Assembly (NCBI RefSeq): GCF_000717715.1
Contig: NZ_JOAI01000013.1
Coordinates: 142,352 to 206,351, forward strand
Direction: 5' to 3'
Length of the DNA: 64,000 bases
Origin: Streptomyces sp. NRRL B-24484
GTDB lineage: Bacteria; Actinomycetota; Actinomycetes; Streptomycetales; Streptomycetaceae
In this document: positions 44,475 to 53,655 of the stretch, in pieces
Layout of the letters: every line of letters begins with the position of its first letter
How positions within the stretch are numbered: position 1 is the stretch's first letter
Notes under the pieces: generated by a model
Told to the model about the DNA's origin: nothing
Database searches by the model: none
What the model saw: the letters and a program-made list of their open reading frames with translations, nothing else
Program-made: the position numbers and the translations under genes

Positions 44475-45488
44475 GTGACCGTCGTGGGGCCCTTCGGGCT
44501 GAGCGTGCAGGACCGCGATCTGACCCGTGACGTCCAGACCGGGATGGACGCGGTCGAGACCGCGCTCGCCGAGGCGGTGAAGAGCGAGGTTCCGTTCATC
44601 ACCGTCACCGCCAGCCACCTCATCGAGGCCGGCGGCAAGCGCTTCCGCCCGCTGCTGGTCATGCTCGCCGCCCAGTTCGGCGACGCGTACGCGCCCGGCG
44701 TGGTGCCGGCCGCGGTCGTCGTCGAGCTCACCCACCTCGCCACGCTCTACCACGACGACGTCATGGACGAGGCCCCGGTGCGCCGCGGCGCCCCCAGCGC
44801 CAACTCCCGCTGGGACAACTCGGTCGCCATCCTCACCGGCGACTTCCTCTTCTCCCGCGCCTCCCAGGTCCTCGCCGACCTCGGCCCGGAGGCCGTCCGG
44901 ATCCAGGCCGACGCCTTCGAGCGCCTCGTCACCGGCCAGATCCTGGAGACCGCGGGCCCCCGCCCGGCCGACGACCCGCTGCAGCACTACCTGGACGTCA
45001 TCGCCGGCAAGACCGGCTCGCTGGTCGCCGTCTCCTGCCGCTTCGGCGCCCTGATGTCCGGCGCCGAGCCGTGGATGGTCGACATCCTCACCCAGTACGG
45101 CGAGCGCATGGGCACCGCCTTCCAGCTCGCCGACGACGTGCTCGACATCGCCAGCGACAGCCACGAGTCCGGCAAGACCCCGGGCACCGACCTGCGCGAG
45201 GGCGTCCCCACCCTGCCGGTGCTGCTGCTGAAGCAGACCCCGGTGGACGAGGAGGACCCCGCCGACCTGCGGCTGCGCGAGCTCCTCGACAGCGACCTCG
45301 CCGAGGACGACGAGCTGCACGCCGAGGCGCTGCGCCTGCTGCGCCGCCACCCCGCCCTGGAGCGCGCCCGCCGGGAGACCCTGCGGTACGCCGAGGAGGC
45401 CCGCGCCCTGCTCGACCCGCTGCCCGAGTGCCCGGCCAAGGCCGCCCTGCAGGGGCTCTGCGACGCGGTCGCGATCCGTACCATGTGA
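44475..45488 (+). CDS. Long-chain polyprenyl diphosphate synthase, probable menaquinone side-chain enzyme
   Basis: A 337-residue trans-prenyltransferase. First Asp-rich motif D94-D95-x2-D98 (LYHDDVMDEAPVRRG), second D220-D221-x2-D224 (QLADDVLDI), plus GGKRFRP. The residues before the first motif (TLY, HLA) are small, as in enzymes making long chains. Together with menG and menJ-like genes nearby it most likely makes the nonaprenyl-type tail of menaquinone. GTG 44475 has AGGAG 8 bases upstream; the longer frame from 44400 is not coding-like. Chain length cannot be fixed from sequence. Confidence 0.88.
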   Translation: MTVVGPFGLSVQDRDLTRDVQTGMDAVETALAEAVKSEVPFITVTASHLIEAGGKRFRPLLVMLAAQFGDAYAPGVVPAAVVVELTHLATLYHDDVMDEAPVRRGAPSANSRWDNSVAILTGDFLFSRASQVLADLGPEAVRIQADAFERLVTGQILETAGPRPADDPLQHYLDVIAGKTGSLVAVSCRFGALMSGAEPWMVDILTQYGERMGTAFQLADDVLDIASDSHESGKTPGTDLREGVPTLPVLLLKQTPVDEEDPADLRLRELLDSDLAEDDELHAEALRLLRRHPALERARRETLRYAEEARALLDPLPECPAKAALQGLCDAVAIRTM

Positions 45489-45551
45489 GTCACGGGTGAG
45501 ACCGGGCCGGTCACGGGGGCGGCCCACCGTGTCGAAGGGGGATCGTCACCA

Positions 45552-46214
45552 ATGCTGCGCGTCGTGATCGCGGAGGACTCCGTCCTGCTGCGGGAGGGCC
45601 TCACCAGGCTGCTCACGGACCGGGGGCTGGAGGTGGTCGCCGGCGTCGGCGACGGCGAGGCGCTGCTGAAGACCCTCCACGACCTCGCCCAGGTCGATGC
45701 CCTGCCGGACGTGGTCGTCGCGGACGTCCGGATGCCCCCCACCCACACCGACGAGGGCGTGCGCGCCTGCGTCACCCTGCGCGGCCTGTACCCGGGGGTC
45801 GGGGTGCTGGTGCTCTCGCAGTTCGTCGAGGAGCGCTACGCCGGCGAGCTGCTGGCCGGCTCCACCCGCGGCGTGGGCTACCTGCTGAAGGACCGGGTCG
45901 CCGACGTCCGCGAGTTCGCGGACGCGGTCGTCCGGGTGGCCGGCGGCGGCACCGCGCTCGACCCGGAGGTCGTCCAGCAGCTGCTCATCCGCAGCCGCCG
46001 CGGGGACGTCCTGGAGGGCCTCACGCCGCGCGAGCGCGAGGTGCTCGGGCTGATGGCCGAGGGCCGCACCAACGCGGCGATCGCCCGGCAGCTGGTGGTC
46101 TCCGACGGCGCGGTGGAGAAGCACGTCAGCAACATCTTCCTGAAGCTCGGCCTCGGCCAGAGCCCCGAGGACCACCGCCGGGTGCTCGCGGTGCTCACCT
46201 ACCTGAACTCCTGA
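45552..46214 (+). CDS. NarL/LuxR family response regulator, orphan
   Basis: A 220-residue two-domain regulator: receiver domain with acidic pair ED at 8-9, phospho-acceptor Asp58 (VVVADVRMPP) and Lys near 108 (LLKD), and a C-terminal LuxR HTH (LTPREREVLGLMAEGRTNAAIARQLVVSDGAVEKHVSNIF). No histidine kinase gene is next to it. ATG 45552 has GGGGGA about 10 bases upstream. Between the prenyl synthase and the ferredoxin oxidoreductase genes its role could be respiratory, but that is only position-based inference. Confidence 0.93.
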   Translation: MLRVVIAEDSVLLREGLTRLLTDRGLEVVAGVGDGEALLKTLHDLAQVDALPDVVVADVRMPPTHTDEGVRACVTLRGLYPGVGVLVLSQFVEERYAGELLAGSTRGVGYLLKDRVADVREFADAVVRVAGGGTALDPEVVQQLLIRSRRGDVLEGLTPREREVLGLMAEGRTNAAIARQLVVSDGAVEKHVSNIFLKLGLGQSPEDHRRVLAVLTYLNS

Positions 46215-46388
46215 CCGCTCACGTCCGCTCCCGGTTGCCCGTCGATCGAAGATGGCGCATCGAGCGACTCCACGTGCCCGAGTTCCGGTCCGGTGATCCC
46301 CGTCCGCCTTAGGATGCGAGTGGTGCACCAGGCGGACGGGGCACACGGCTCACGCCCGCGGCTGGCGCCCACGAGGAGGTCCGCGGCA

Positions 46389-48359
46389 GTGACCAGTCAG
46401 GTCGATCAGTCAGAGGCAGTGGACGGCTCGGACGGGGGCGAGGGCCGGGCCGGCTCGGCGCCTCCTTCGGCCAGGCAGGGGCGTCCCGTGAAGCCCACCC
46501 AGCGGCTCGACCGGGTGATCATCCGGTTCGCCGGGGACTCCGGCGACGGCATGCAGCTCACCGGGGACCGCTTCACCTCGGAGACGGCGTCCTTCGGCAA
46601 CGACCTCTCCACCCTGCCGAACTTCCCGGCCGAGATCCGGGCACCCGCCGGCACCCTGCCGGGCGTGTCCAGCTTCCAACTGCACTTCGCCGACCACGAC
46701 ATCCTGACCCCGGGCGACGCCCCCAACGTGCTGGTGGCGATGAACCCGGCCGCGCTGAAGGCCAACCTGCCGGACGTGCCGCACGGCGCGGAGATCATCG
46801 TCAACACCGACGAGTTCACCAAGCGCGCCCTGGCGAAGGTCGGCTACGCGGCCGACCCGCTCGGCGACGGCTCGCTGGACGCCTTCCGGCTGCACAAGGT
46901 GCCGCTGACCACGCTGACCCTGGAGGCGCTCAAGGAGAGCGGCCTGGCCCGCAAGGACGCCGAACGCGCCAAGAACATGTTCGCGCTCGGCCTGCTCTCC
47001 TGGATGTACCACCGGCCGACCAACGGCACCGAGGCCTTCCTGCGGCAGAAGTTCGCCAAGAAGCCCGACATCGCCGAGGCCAACATCCTGGCCTTCCGCG
47101 CCGGCTGGAACTTCGGCGAGACCACCGAGGACTTCGCCGTCTCCTACGAGATCGCCCCGGCCGCACTGCCCCCAGGCACCTACCGCAACATCTCCGGCAA
47201 CCTGGCGCTCTCCTACGGCCTGATCGCCGCCGCCGAGCGCTCCGGACTGCCGCTGTTCCTCGGCTCGTACCCGATCACCCCGGCCTCCGACATCCTGCAC
47301 GAGCTGTCGAAGCACAAGAACTTCGGCGTGCGGACCTTCCAGGCCGAGGACGAGATCGCCGGCATCGGCGCCGCCCTCGGTGCGGCCTTCGGCGGCGCGC
47401 TCGGCGTCACCACCACCTCCGGCCCCGGCGTCGCCCTCAAGTCGGAGACCATCGGCCTGGCCGTCTCCCTCGAACTGCCGCTGCTGGTCGTGGACATCCA
47501 GCGCGGCGGCCCGTCCACCGGCCTGCCCACCAAGACCGAGCAGGCCGACCTGCTGCAGGCGATGTTCGGCCGCAACGGCGAGGCGCCCGTGCCCGTCGTC
47601 GCCCCGGCCACCCCCGCCGAGTGCTTCACCGCCGCCCTGGAGGCGGCCCGGATCGCGCTGACCTACCGCACCCCGGTCTTCCTGCTCTCCGACGGCTACC
47701 TCGCCAACGGCTCCGAACCCTGGCGCGTCCCCGCCGTCGACGAACTGCCCGACCTCGCCACCGACTTCGCCACCGAGCCGAACCACGAACTGCCCGACGG
47801 CAGCCGCGCCTTCTGGCCGTACAAGCGCGACCCGCGCACCCTGGCCCGCCCCTGGGCGGTGCCCGGCACCCCCGGCCTGGAGCACCGGATCGGCGGCATC
47901 GAGAAGCAGGACGGCACCGGCAACATCTCCTACGACCCGGCCAACCACGACTTCATGGTCCGCACCCGGCAGGCCAAGGTCGACGGCATCGAGGTCCCGC
48001 CGCTGGACGTCGACGACCCTCACGGCGACGCCCGCGTCCTGGTCCTCGGCTGGGGCTCCACCTACGGACCGATCACCGCCGCCGTGCGCCGGGTCCGCGC
48101 CGACGGCGGCCGCATCGCCCAGGCCCACCTGCGCCACCTCAACCCCTTCCCCGCCAACCTCGGCCAGGTGCTGCGCGGCTACGACAAGGTCATCGTCCCC
48201 GAGATGAACCTCGGCCAACTCGCCCTGCTGCTGCGCGCCAAGTACCTCGTGGACGCCCAGTCCTACAACCAGGTCCGCGGACTTCCTTTCAAGGCCGCCC
48301 AGTTGGCCGATGTGCTGCACGCGGCGATCGGCACCCTCGACGCGGAGGACCAGCGATGA
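46389..48359 (+). CDS. korA: 2-oxoacid:ferredoxin oxidoreductase alpha subunit (fused gamma-alpha)
   Basis: A 656-residue subunit of the KorAB type. The first part (RLDRVIIRFAGDSGDGMQLTGD, about residues 36-215) is the gamma domain; SGNLALSYGLIAAAERSGLPLFLGSYPITPASDILHEL starts the pyrimidine-binding alpha domain, and MVRTRQAKVDGIEVPPLDVDDP leads to the C-terminal domain. With KorB it converts 2-oxoglutarate (or a related 2-oxoacid) and CoA to acyl-CoA, CO2 and reduced ferredoxin. GTG 46389 follows GAGGAGG. Overlaps korB by 4 bases. Confidence 0.93.
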   Translation: MTSQVDQSEAVDGSDGGEGRAGSAPPSARQGRPVKPTQRLDRVIIRFAGDSGDGMQLTGDRFTSETASFGNDLSTLPNFPAEIRAPAGTLPGVSSFQLHFADHDILTPGDAPNVLVAMNPAALKANLPDVPHGAEIIVNTDEFTKRALAKVGYAADPLGDGSLDAFRLHKVPLTTLTLEALKESGLARKDAERAKNMFALGLLSWMYHRPTNGTEAFLRQKFAKKPDIAEANILAFRAGWNFGETTEDFAVSYEIAPAALPPGTYRNISGNLALSYGLIAAAERSGLPLFLGSYPITPASDILHELSKHKNFGVRTFQAEDEIAGIGAALGAAFGGALGVTTTSGPGVALKSETIGLAVSLELPLLVVDIQRGGPSTGLPTKTEQADLLQAMFGRNGEAPVPVVAPATPAECFTAALEAARIALTYRTPVFLLSDGYLANGSEPWRVPAVDELPDLATDFATEPNHELPDGSRAFWPYKRDPRTLARPWAVPGTPGLEHRIGGIEKQDGTGNISYDPANHDFMVRTRQAKVDGIEVPPLDVDDPHGDARVLVLGWGSTYGPITAAVRRVRADGGRIAQAHLRHLNPFPANLGQVLRGYDKVIVPEMNLGQLALLLRAKYLVDAQSYNQVRGLPFKAAQLADVLHAAIGTLDAEDQR

Positions 48360-49399
48360 CCGAATTCCGATCGCTCTCCCTGGTGCCCAAGGCGGACGGC
48401 CCGCAGAGCGCCAAGGACTTCAAGACCGACCAGGAAGTCCGCTGGTGCCCCGGCTGCGGCGACTACGCGATCCTCGCCGCCGTCCAGTCCTTCATGCCCG
48501 AACTCGGCATCCGCCGCGAGAACACCGTCTTCGTCTCCGGCATCGGCTGCTCCTCGCGCTTCCCGTACTACATGAACACCTACGGGATGCACTCCATCCA
48601 CGGCAGAGCGCCGGCGATCGCCACCGGCCTCGCCACCTCCCGGCGCGACCTCAGCGTCTGGGTGGTCACCGGCGACGGCGACGCCCTCTCCATCGGCGGC
48701 AACCACCTGATCCACGCCCTGCGGCGCAACGTCAACCTGAAGATCCTGCTGTTCAACAACCGGATCTACGGCCTCACCAAGGGCCAGTACTCGCCCACCA
48801 GCGAGGTCGGGAAGATCACCAAGTCCACGCCGATGGGATCCCTGGACGCGCCGTTCAACCCGCTCTCGCTGGCGATCGGCGCCGAGGCCACCTTCGTCGC
48901 CCGCACCATCGACTCGGACCGCCAGCACCTGCAGTCCGTGCTGCGCGCCGCCGCCGAGCACCAGGGCACCGCCCTGGTGGAGATCTACCAGAACTGCAAC
49001 ATCTTCAACGACGGCGCCTTCGAGGTCCTCAAGGAGCCCGGCACCCGCGACGAGGCACTGATCCGCCTCGACCACGGCCGGCCGATCCGCTTCGGCGCCG
49101 ACCAGGGCGTCTTCCGCGGCGCCGACGGCGAACTCGCCGTCCGCACCGTCACCCCGGAGAACGAGGCCGAGGTGCTCGTCCACGACGCGCACACCCCCGG
49201 CCCCGCCACCGCCTTCGCCCTCACCCGGCTCGCCGACGCCGACACCCTGCACCACACCCCGATCGGGGTGCTCCGCTCCGTCGAACGGCCGGTCTACGAC
49301 GACCTGATGGCCGAGCAGCTGGAGCGCGCCGCCGCCGACCGCGGCCCCGGCGACCTGGGTTCCCTGCTCACCGGCCACGACACCTGGACGGTGGTCTGA
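48356..49399 (+). CDS. korB: 2-oxoacid:ferredoxin oxidoreductase beta subunit
   Basis: A 347-residue thiamine-diphosphate subunit. EVRWCPGCGDYAILAAVQ and GIGCSSRFPYY hold 4Fe-4S ligands, and VVTGDGDALSIGGNHLIHALRRNVNLKILLFNN is the ThDP/Mg site. The C-terminus (LYHHTPIG-like end, then ERPVYDDLMAEQL) is complete. It is translationally coupled to korA; a perfect 16-bp hairpin follows 9 bases after its stop, so the pair is a two-gene operon. Confidence 0.94.
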   Translation: MTEFRSLSLVPKADGPQSAKDFKTDQEVRWCPGCGDYAILAAVQSFMPELGIRRENTVFVSGIGCSSRFPYYMNTYGMHSIHGRAPAIATGLATSRRDLSVWVVTGDGDALSIGGNHLIHALRRNVNLKILLFNNRIYGLTKGQYSPTSEVGKITKSTPMGSLDAPFNPLSLAIGAEATFVARTIDSDRQHLQSVLRAAAEHQGTALVEIYQNCNIFNDGAFEVLKEPGTRDEALIRLDHGRPIRFGADQGVFRGADGELAVRTVTPENEAEVLVHDAHTPGPATAFALTRLADADTLHHTPIGVLRSVERPVYDDLMAEQLERAAADRGPGDLGSLLTGHDTWTVV

Positions 49400-49407
49400 C
49401 CGGATGC

Positions 49408-49443
49408 CCGCGGGCCCCGGGGGAGCGCCCCCGGGGCCCGCGG
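49408..49443 (+). terminator. Perfect 16-bp hairpin after korB
   Basis: CCGCGGGCCCCGGGGG (49408-49423), AGCG loop, exact complement (49428-49443). It stands between korB (plus) and the convergent DUF5701 gene, so it may serve both. Confidence 0.87.
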
Positions 49444-49474
49444 CGTGCCCGACCGGTCTCGGGTCCGGCGGGTC

Positions 49475-50131
49475 TCAGGCCCGGCCGCCGGCCGAGGCCA
49501 TGCCGAGCCAGCTGTGCGGGTTGCCCTCCCAGCACCAGCCGAGCTTGGGCGCGCCCTTGCTGATCCACAGCGCGGGCACCCGGCGGTCGCCGCAGCGCGA
49601 GGCGCCGAGCGAGAAGCACTTGTTGGTGGCGAGCAGCTCCGGGTACTGGACGACCAGGGCGAGGCCCTCCTCGATCGTCAGCGGGGTGCGGCCGCGGTCG
49701 GCCACCGCCGCCATCGCGTCCCGCGGGACGGCGCCGCAGAACTCCTCGCCGCGGTCGACGTCCAGCAGCAGGTAGGCCCGGCCGTCCGGCAGCGGCACGG
49801 TCGGGACGAAGCGGGCGAGGTCGCCCTCCGGGTAGTGCCGGTCCACGACCCCGGGGCGGGTGCGGCCGGCGAGCGTGGTCAGCGGCACCACCTCCTCGAT
49901 CGGCACCGCCTCCCGGGTCACGACCAGGACGAACGGCACCCGGCCGCCCTCCGGCGGTGCTCCCGGGCCGGCGGCCGCGCGCAGCGGCTCCAGCAGTTCG
50001 GTGAAGCCCTCCTCCGGCAGCCCGGCCAGGGCCGGGTAGCCCAGGGCGGTCAGCCGCCGCACCTGTCGGTCGAACTCCCCGTCGAGCGTCCCCTCGGACA
50101 CCCCGCTGAACGCCCCGTTGAACACTGTCAT
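49475..50131 (-). CDS. DUF5701 family protein
   Basis: A 218-residue protein. LTALGYPALAGLPEEGFTELLEPL, AYLLLDVDRGEEFCGAVPRDAM, RGRTPLTIEEGLALVVQYPELL and CGDRRVPALWISKGAPKLGW are blocks of the actinobacterial DUF5701 family; function unknown. No signal peptide or helix. ATG 50131 has GGAGG 4 bases before it. Divergent from a TetR regulator across a 69-base region packed with an inverted repeat, so it is the likely repressor target. Confidence 0.83.
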   Translation of the reverse strand: MTVFNGAFSGVSEGTLDGEFDRQVRRLTALGYPALAGLPEEGFTELLEPLRAAAGPGAPPEGGRVPFVLVVTREAVPIEEVVPLTTLAGRTRPGVVDRHYPEGDLARFVPTVPLPDGRAYLLLDVDRGEEFCGAVPRDAMAAVADRGRTPLTIEEGLALVVQYPELLATNKCFSLGASRCGDRRVPALWISKGAPKLGWCWEGNPHSWLGMASAGGRA

Positions 50132-50140
50132 GTGCCTCCC

Positions 50141-50179
50141 ATTCTCCGTACTGAGTACAGTGTACAACGTACGGAGAAT
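50141..50179. promoter_or_regulatory. TetR-type operator with nested GTAC array
   Basis: ATTCTCCGTAC (50141-50151) and GTACGGAGAAT (50169-50179) are perfect 11-base arms around a 17-base core. The core adds two more GTAC, so GTAC recurs four times at a 7-base period. It lies midway between the two divergent start codons (50131 and 50201), ideal for shutting both promoters. Confidence 0.75.
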
Positions 50180-50200
50180 TGCGGTGGGAGAATCCCGGGC

Positions 50201-51001
50201 ATGTCGAGCGACCGCAGCAGTGCAGGTGACCCGGCGCGCACCCTCGCGCTGCTCTGGGGCGGGGGAGAGGCGCGGCCCGGCCGCCGCGGCCCCCGCCAGG
50301 CCCGGACGGTGCCGGAGATCGCCGCCGCCGCGATCGCCCTCGCCGACGCCGAGGGCCCGGCCGCCGTCACCATGCGCGCCGTCGCCCAGCGGCTCGGTCT
50401 CTCCCCGATGGCGCTCTACACCTACGTGCCGGGCAAGGCCGAACTGCTCGACCTCATGCTCGACACCGTCTACGCCGCCATGTCCCGCCGCACCCCCGCC
50501 GACGGCGGCTGGCGGGCCCGGACGGCCGCCGTCGCCGACGACAACGCCGCCCTGTTCGCCGCCCACCCCTGGGTCGCGGAGGTCGCCGCCGGCCGCCCCC
50601 CGCTCGGCCCCGGCCTGATGGCCAAGTACGAGTACGAGCTGCGCGCCCTCGAAGGGCTCGGCCTCGGCGACGTCGAGACGGACGCCGCCCTCTCCTTCGT
50701 GCTCGGCTTCGTGCACAGCTGTGCACGGGCCGCGGCCGACGAGCGGGCCGCCGAGCAGGAGAGCGCGATGAGCGACGAGCAGTGGTGGGCCGGCAACGCC
50801 GACCTGCTCGCCAAGGTCTTCGACCCCGAGCGCTTCCCGACCGCCGCCCGGATCGGCGCGGCCGCCGGCGCGGCCCACGGTGCCGCCTCCAGCGCGGCCC
50901 ACGCCTATGCCTTCGGCCTGCAGCGGGTGCTGGACGGGCTGGCCGCGCTCGACCCCGCGGGCCGCCGCGGGGGAGACCCCGGCCCGGAACCTGGTGCGTG
51001 A
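50201..51001 (+). CDS. TetR/AcrR family transcriptional regulator
   Basis: A 266-residue repressor. The HTH occupies about residues 38-85 (PEIAAAAIALADAEGPAAVTMRAVAQRLGLSPMALYTYVPGKAELL), the TetR pattern; the rest is the all-helical ligand domain (TetR_C-like) with a Trp at WWAGN. ATG 50201 has GGGAG 12 bases upstream. Divergent from the DUF5701 gene, with the operator between them; it probably represses itself and that gene. Confidence 0.9.
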   Translation: MSSDRSSAGDPARTLALLWGGGEARPGRRGPRQARTVPEIAAAAIALADAEGPAAVTMRAVAQRLGLSPMALYTYVPGKAELLDLMLDTVYAAMSRRTPADGGWRARTAAVADDNAALFAAHPWVAEVAAGRPPLGPGLMAKYEYELRALEGLGLGDVETDAALSFVLGFVHSCARAAADERAAEQESAMSDEQWWAGNADLLAKVFDPERFPTAARIGAAAGAAHGAASSAAHAYAFGLQRVLDGLAALDPAGRRGGDPGPEPGA

Positions 51002-51099
51002 GGCAACTGTCATGACCAAAATGTGGATACGGGCGTGACATCTTCCGTTTCCGCCGCTACCGTCGAGCCGGTACTCGCGCGCGTGAGGAACGGAGCGGC

Positions 51100-52119
51100 A
51101 TGAACGAGGAGCACGACACCGGCCGCGGATTCTGGTACGGCGCCGCCGCCTACGGCATGTGGGGCCTGTTCCCGCTGTTCTGGCCGCTGCTGGAGCCCGC
51201 CGGGGCCGTCGACATCCTCGCCAACCGGATGGTCTGGTCCCTCGTCGCCGTCGTGCTGATGCTGCTCGTCCAGCGCCGCTGGGCATGGATCCGCCCGCTG
51301 CTCGCCCAGCCCCGCCGACTCGCCCTGGTCGCCCTCGCCGCCGCCGTGGTCTCCGTCAACTGGGGTGTCTACATCTGGGGCGTCAACTCCGGCCACGTCG
51401 TCGAGACCAGCCTCGGCTACTTCATCAACCCGCTGGTCACGATCGCCTTCGGCGTCCTGCTGCTCCACGAGCGCCTGCGCCGCGCCCAGTGGGCCGCCGT
51501 CGGTATCGGCGTCCTCGCCGTGGTCGTCCTCGCCGTCGGCTACGGCCGCCCGCCGTGGATCGCCCTCACCCTCGCCTTCAGCTTCGCCACCTACGGCCTG
51601 CTCAAGAAGAAGGTCGCCCTCGGCGGCATGGAGAGCTTCGCACTGGAGAGCGCCGCGATGTTCCCCTTCGCGCTCGGCTTCCTGGTCTGGCTGCAGCTGC
51701 GCGGCGAGGGCAGCTTCGGCCACGCCGTCGACGGCAGCTCCGCCTGGGCCCACTCCGGGCTGCTCATGGTCAGCGGCCTCATCACCGCCGTCCCGCTGCT
51801 CTGCTTCGGCGCCGCCGCCGTCCGCATCCCGCTGACCACCCTCGGCCTGCTGCAGTACCTCGCGCCGGTCTTCCAGTTCCTGATCGGGATCACCGTCTTC
51901 CACGAGTCGATGCCGCCCGCCCGCTGGGCCGGCTTCGCCCTCGTCTGGGCCGCCCTCGCCGTCCTGACCTTCGACGCGCTGCGCCGGATGCGGGCCGACC
52001 GTGCGGCCCTCGCCGCGGCGGCCGCGGCCACCGCCGCCGTGCCGGCGGCCGGCGCCGCGGAAACCGGCGGGAAGACCTCCGGAACCATCCCCGGAACGGC
52101 CCCCGCCGTCACCCGCTGA
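51100..52119 (+). CDS. rarD: EamA family transporter RarD
   Basis: A 339-residue membrane protein with ten helices in two EamA halves. GFWYGAAAYGMWGLFPLFWPLL, ANRMVWSLVAVVL, VNWGVYIWGVNSGHVVETSLGYFINPLVT and TLGLLQYLAPVFQFLIG are the RarD family signature. Members are drug/metabolite transporters of unknown substrate, first noted as chloramphenicol-sensitivity proteins in E. coli. An Ala-rich tail of about 40 residues follows. ATG 51100 is the start. Confidence 0.9.
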   Translation: MNEEHDTGRGFWYGAAAYGMWGLFPLFWPLLEPAGAVDILANRMVWSLVAVVLMLLVQRRWAWIRPLLAQPRRLALVALAAAVVSVNWGVYIWGVNSGHVVETSLGYFINPLVTIAFGVLLLHERLRRAQWAAVGIGVLAVVVLAVGYGRPPWIALTLAFSFATYGLLKKKVALGGMESFALESAAMFPFALGFLVWLQLRGEGSFGHAVDGSSAWAHSGLLMVSGLITAVPLLCFGAAAVRIPLTTLGLLQYLAPVFQFLIGITVFHESMPPARWAGFALVWAALAVLTFDALRRMRADRAALAAAAAATAAVPAAGAAETGGKTSGTIPGTAPAVTR

Positions 52120-52296
52120 GACCGCCCGAACGCGCTCCGCGCGGGGGCCGTTCGCACCGGGAATCCCGCTGTGAAGAAGTCCCCGCCGGATCTCCTCAAC
52201 CCAGGTCTCGGACTGCTAACGTCCGGGGTGCCACCGCTGCCGGACGACGGAAACCCCGTTCCGCGCGAGCGCTCGCACGGCCACAGGAGGGTTGTG

Positions 52297-52737
52297 ATGG
52301 TCCACCTCACGGGTCAACTCACAGGGCAGCTCGCCCGGCCGTTCCGCCGTGTCGCCACGAGTCCGGGACGCGCCGCGCAGACCCTGCGCGACGCCGCCGA
52401 CGACCTCCTCGCCCGCGGTGCCGCCCTGCGCCTGCCCGCCGTCCGGCGCGAGCTCGACGCCGCCGAGAGCGGCGACCTGCTGGTCACCGGCACCCCCAGC
52501 AGCGGCACCGTCCGCATCGAGTGGCAGCGCCACGGCCGCCCCGCGATAACCCTCGACGGCCCCTACCGGCTCGACCGGGTCGACCTGAAGGGCTCCCACC
52601 GCGCCCGGCTGTACGGCCTGACCGCCGGCGTCCGCCTGGTCTGCCCCGAGTGGTCGCCGCTCTTCCTGATCGCCCCCGCCCAGCTGCCGGTGCTGGCCTG
52701 CGCTGCCGCCGCCTCCCGGATGCTCCCCGTCCGCTGA
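52297..52737 (+). CDS. Small conserved hypothetical protein
   Basis: A 146-residue protein I do not recognise. ATG 52297 is placed by AGGAGG 6 bases upstream; the longer frame from 52171 is not supported. Residues 1-50 are a basic helix-rich stretch (GQLARPFRRVATSPGRAAQTLRD), then a small beta domain (GTVRIEWQRHGRPAITLDG, HRARLYGLTAGVRLVCPEWSPLFLI) with a hydrophobic end LPVLACAAAAS. The Rossmann or signal motifs are absent. It stands alone between rarD and a convergent ABC operon. Confidence 0.6.
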   Translation: MVHLTGQLTGQLARPFRRVATSPGRAAQTLRDAADDLLARGAALRLPAVRRELDAAESGDLLVTGTPSSGTVRIEWQRHGRPAITLDGPYRLDRVDLKGSHRARLYGLTAGVRLVCPEWSPLFLIAPAQLPVLACAAAASRMLPVR

Positions 52738-52767
52738 CGGCCCGTCCGCCGAACCCCGGACGGGCCG
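52738..52767. terminator. 11-bp hairpin between convergent genes
   Basis: CGGCCCGTCCG (52738-52748) pairs exactly with CGGACGGGCCG (52757-52767) across an 8-base loop, directly after the stop at 52737 and before the ABC permease stop at 52774. Confidence 0.75.
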
Positions 52768-52773
52768 GCCGGA

Positions 52774-53655
52774 TCAGACGGTGACGTCCCGGGCCGTGAA
52801 GCGCGCCCAGGCCGCCGAGCCGAACACCGCCACGTACACCGCCTGCAGCCCCAGGTTCTCCAGCACGTTGTCCCAGTACATGCGCTCGCGCAGCAGGTCC
52901 GAGAAGCTCAGCCACCGGTGGGTGAACAGGAACGGCTGCACCGCGTGCAGCTGCGGGAAGCTGTCCAGGATCTGCACCGTGATCACCAGCACCACCGTGG
53001 TCGCCATCGCGGCGATCCCACTGCCCGTCAGCGTCGACACGAACAGGCCGACCGCCACCAGCCCGGCCAGCGACAGCGCGACCACCCCCGCCACCAGCAC
53101 CGCCCGCAGCAGCGCCTCGCCGACCCCGATCGCGTCCCCCGACAGCAGGGTCACCTCGCCCAGCGGGAACAGCACCGCCCCGGTGGCCAGCGCCGACAGG
53201 GCCACCACCCCGGTGGCCGCCAGGCAGAACGCCAGCGCCGCGGAGAACTTCGCCGCCAGCAGGCGCGTCCGCCCGGCCGGGGCGACCAGCAGGTAGCGCA
53301 GCGTCCCGGTGGCGGCCTCGCCGGCGACCGAGTCCCCCGCCACCACGCCCACCGTCATCGGCAGGAAGACGGGCAAAGTGACGGCCAAGGCCGTAAAGAC
53401 CAGGAAAAGCCCGTTCTGGGTCACCTGGGCGACGAAGGCCGGCCCCTCGCCGCGGCTGCCGCCGGTGTGCACCCGCACCACGACGCCGATCAGCACCGGC
53501 AGCGCCGCCAGGATGCCCAGCATCGCGATCGTCCGCGCCCGGCGGAAGGTCATGGCCAGCTCACTGGTGAACAGCGCCGCGTACCCGGCCGCGCCCGCCC
53601 GGGGCCGGTCCGCCGCCAACGCGCCGCCCTGCGGCACCGCCTCAGCCCGCGACAT
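52774..53655 (-). CDS. ABC-2 type transporter permease
   Basis: A 293-residue membrane protein with six helices. The N-terminal LFTSELAMTFRRARTIAMLG, VAGDSVAGEAATGTLRYLLVAPAGRTRLLAAKF (the ABC-2 coupling segment) and a C-terminal WDNVLENLGLQAVYVAVFGSAAWARFTARD fit the ABC2_membrane_5/NatB-like class. It pairs with the upstream ATPase, whose stop lies 14 bases inside its start, so both are translated together. Substrate unknown; export of a lipid, peptide or ion are all possible. Confidence 0.88.
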   Translation of the reverse strand: MSRAEAVPQGGALAADRPRAGAAGYAALFTSELAMTFRRARTIAMLGILAALPVLIGVVVRVHTGGSRGEGPAFVAQVTQNGLFLVFTALAVTLPVFLPMTVGVVAGDSVAGEAATGTLRYLLVAPAGRTRLLAAKFSAALAFCLAATGVVALSALATGAVLFPLGEVTLLSGDAIGVGEALLRAVLVAGVVALSLAGLVAVGLFVSTLTGSGIAAMATTVVLVITVQILDSFPQLHAVQPFLFTHRWLSFSDLLRERMYWDNVLENLGLQAVYVAVFGSAAWARFTARDVTV

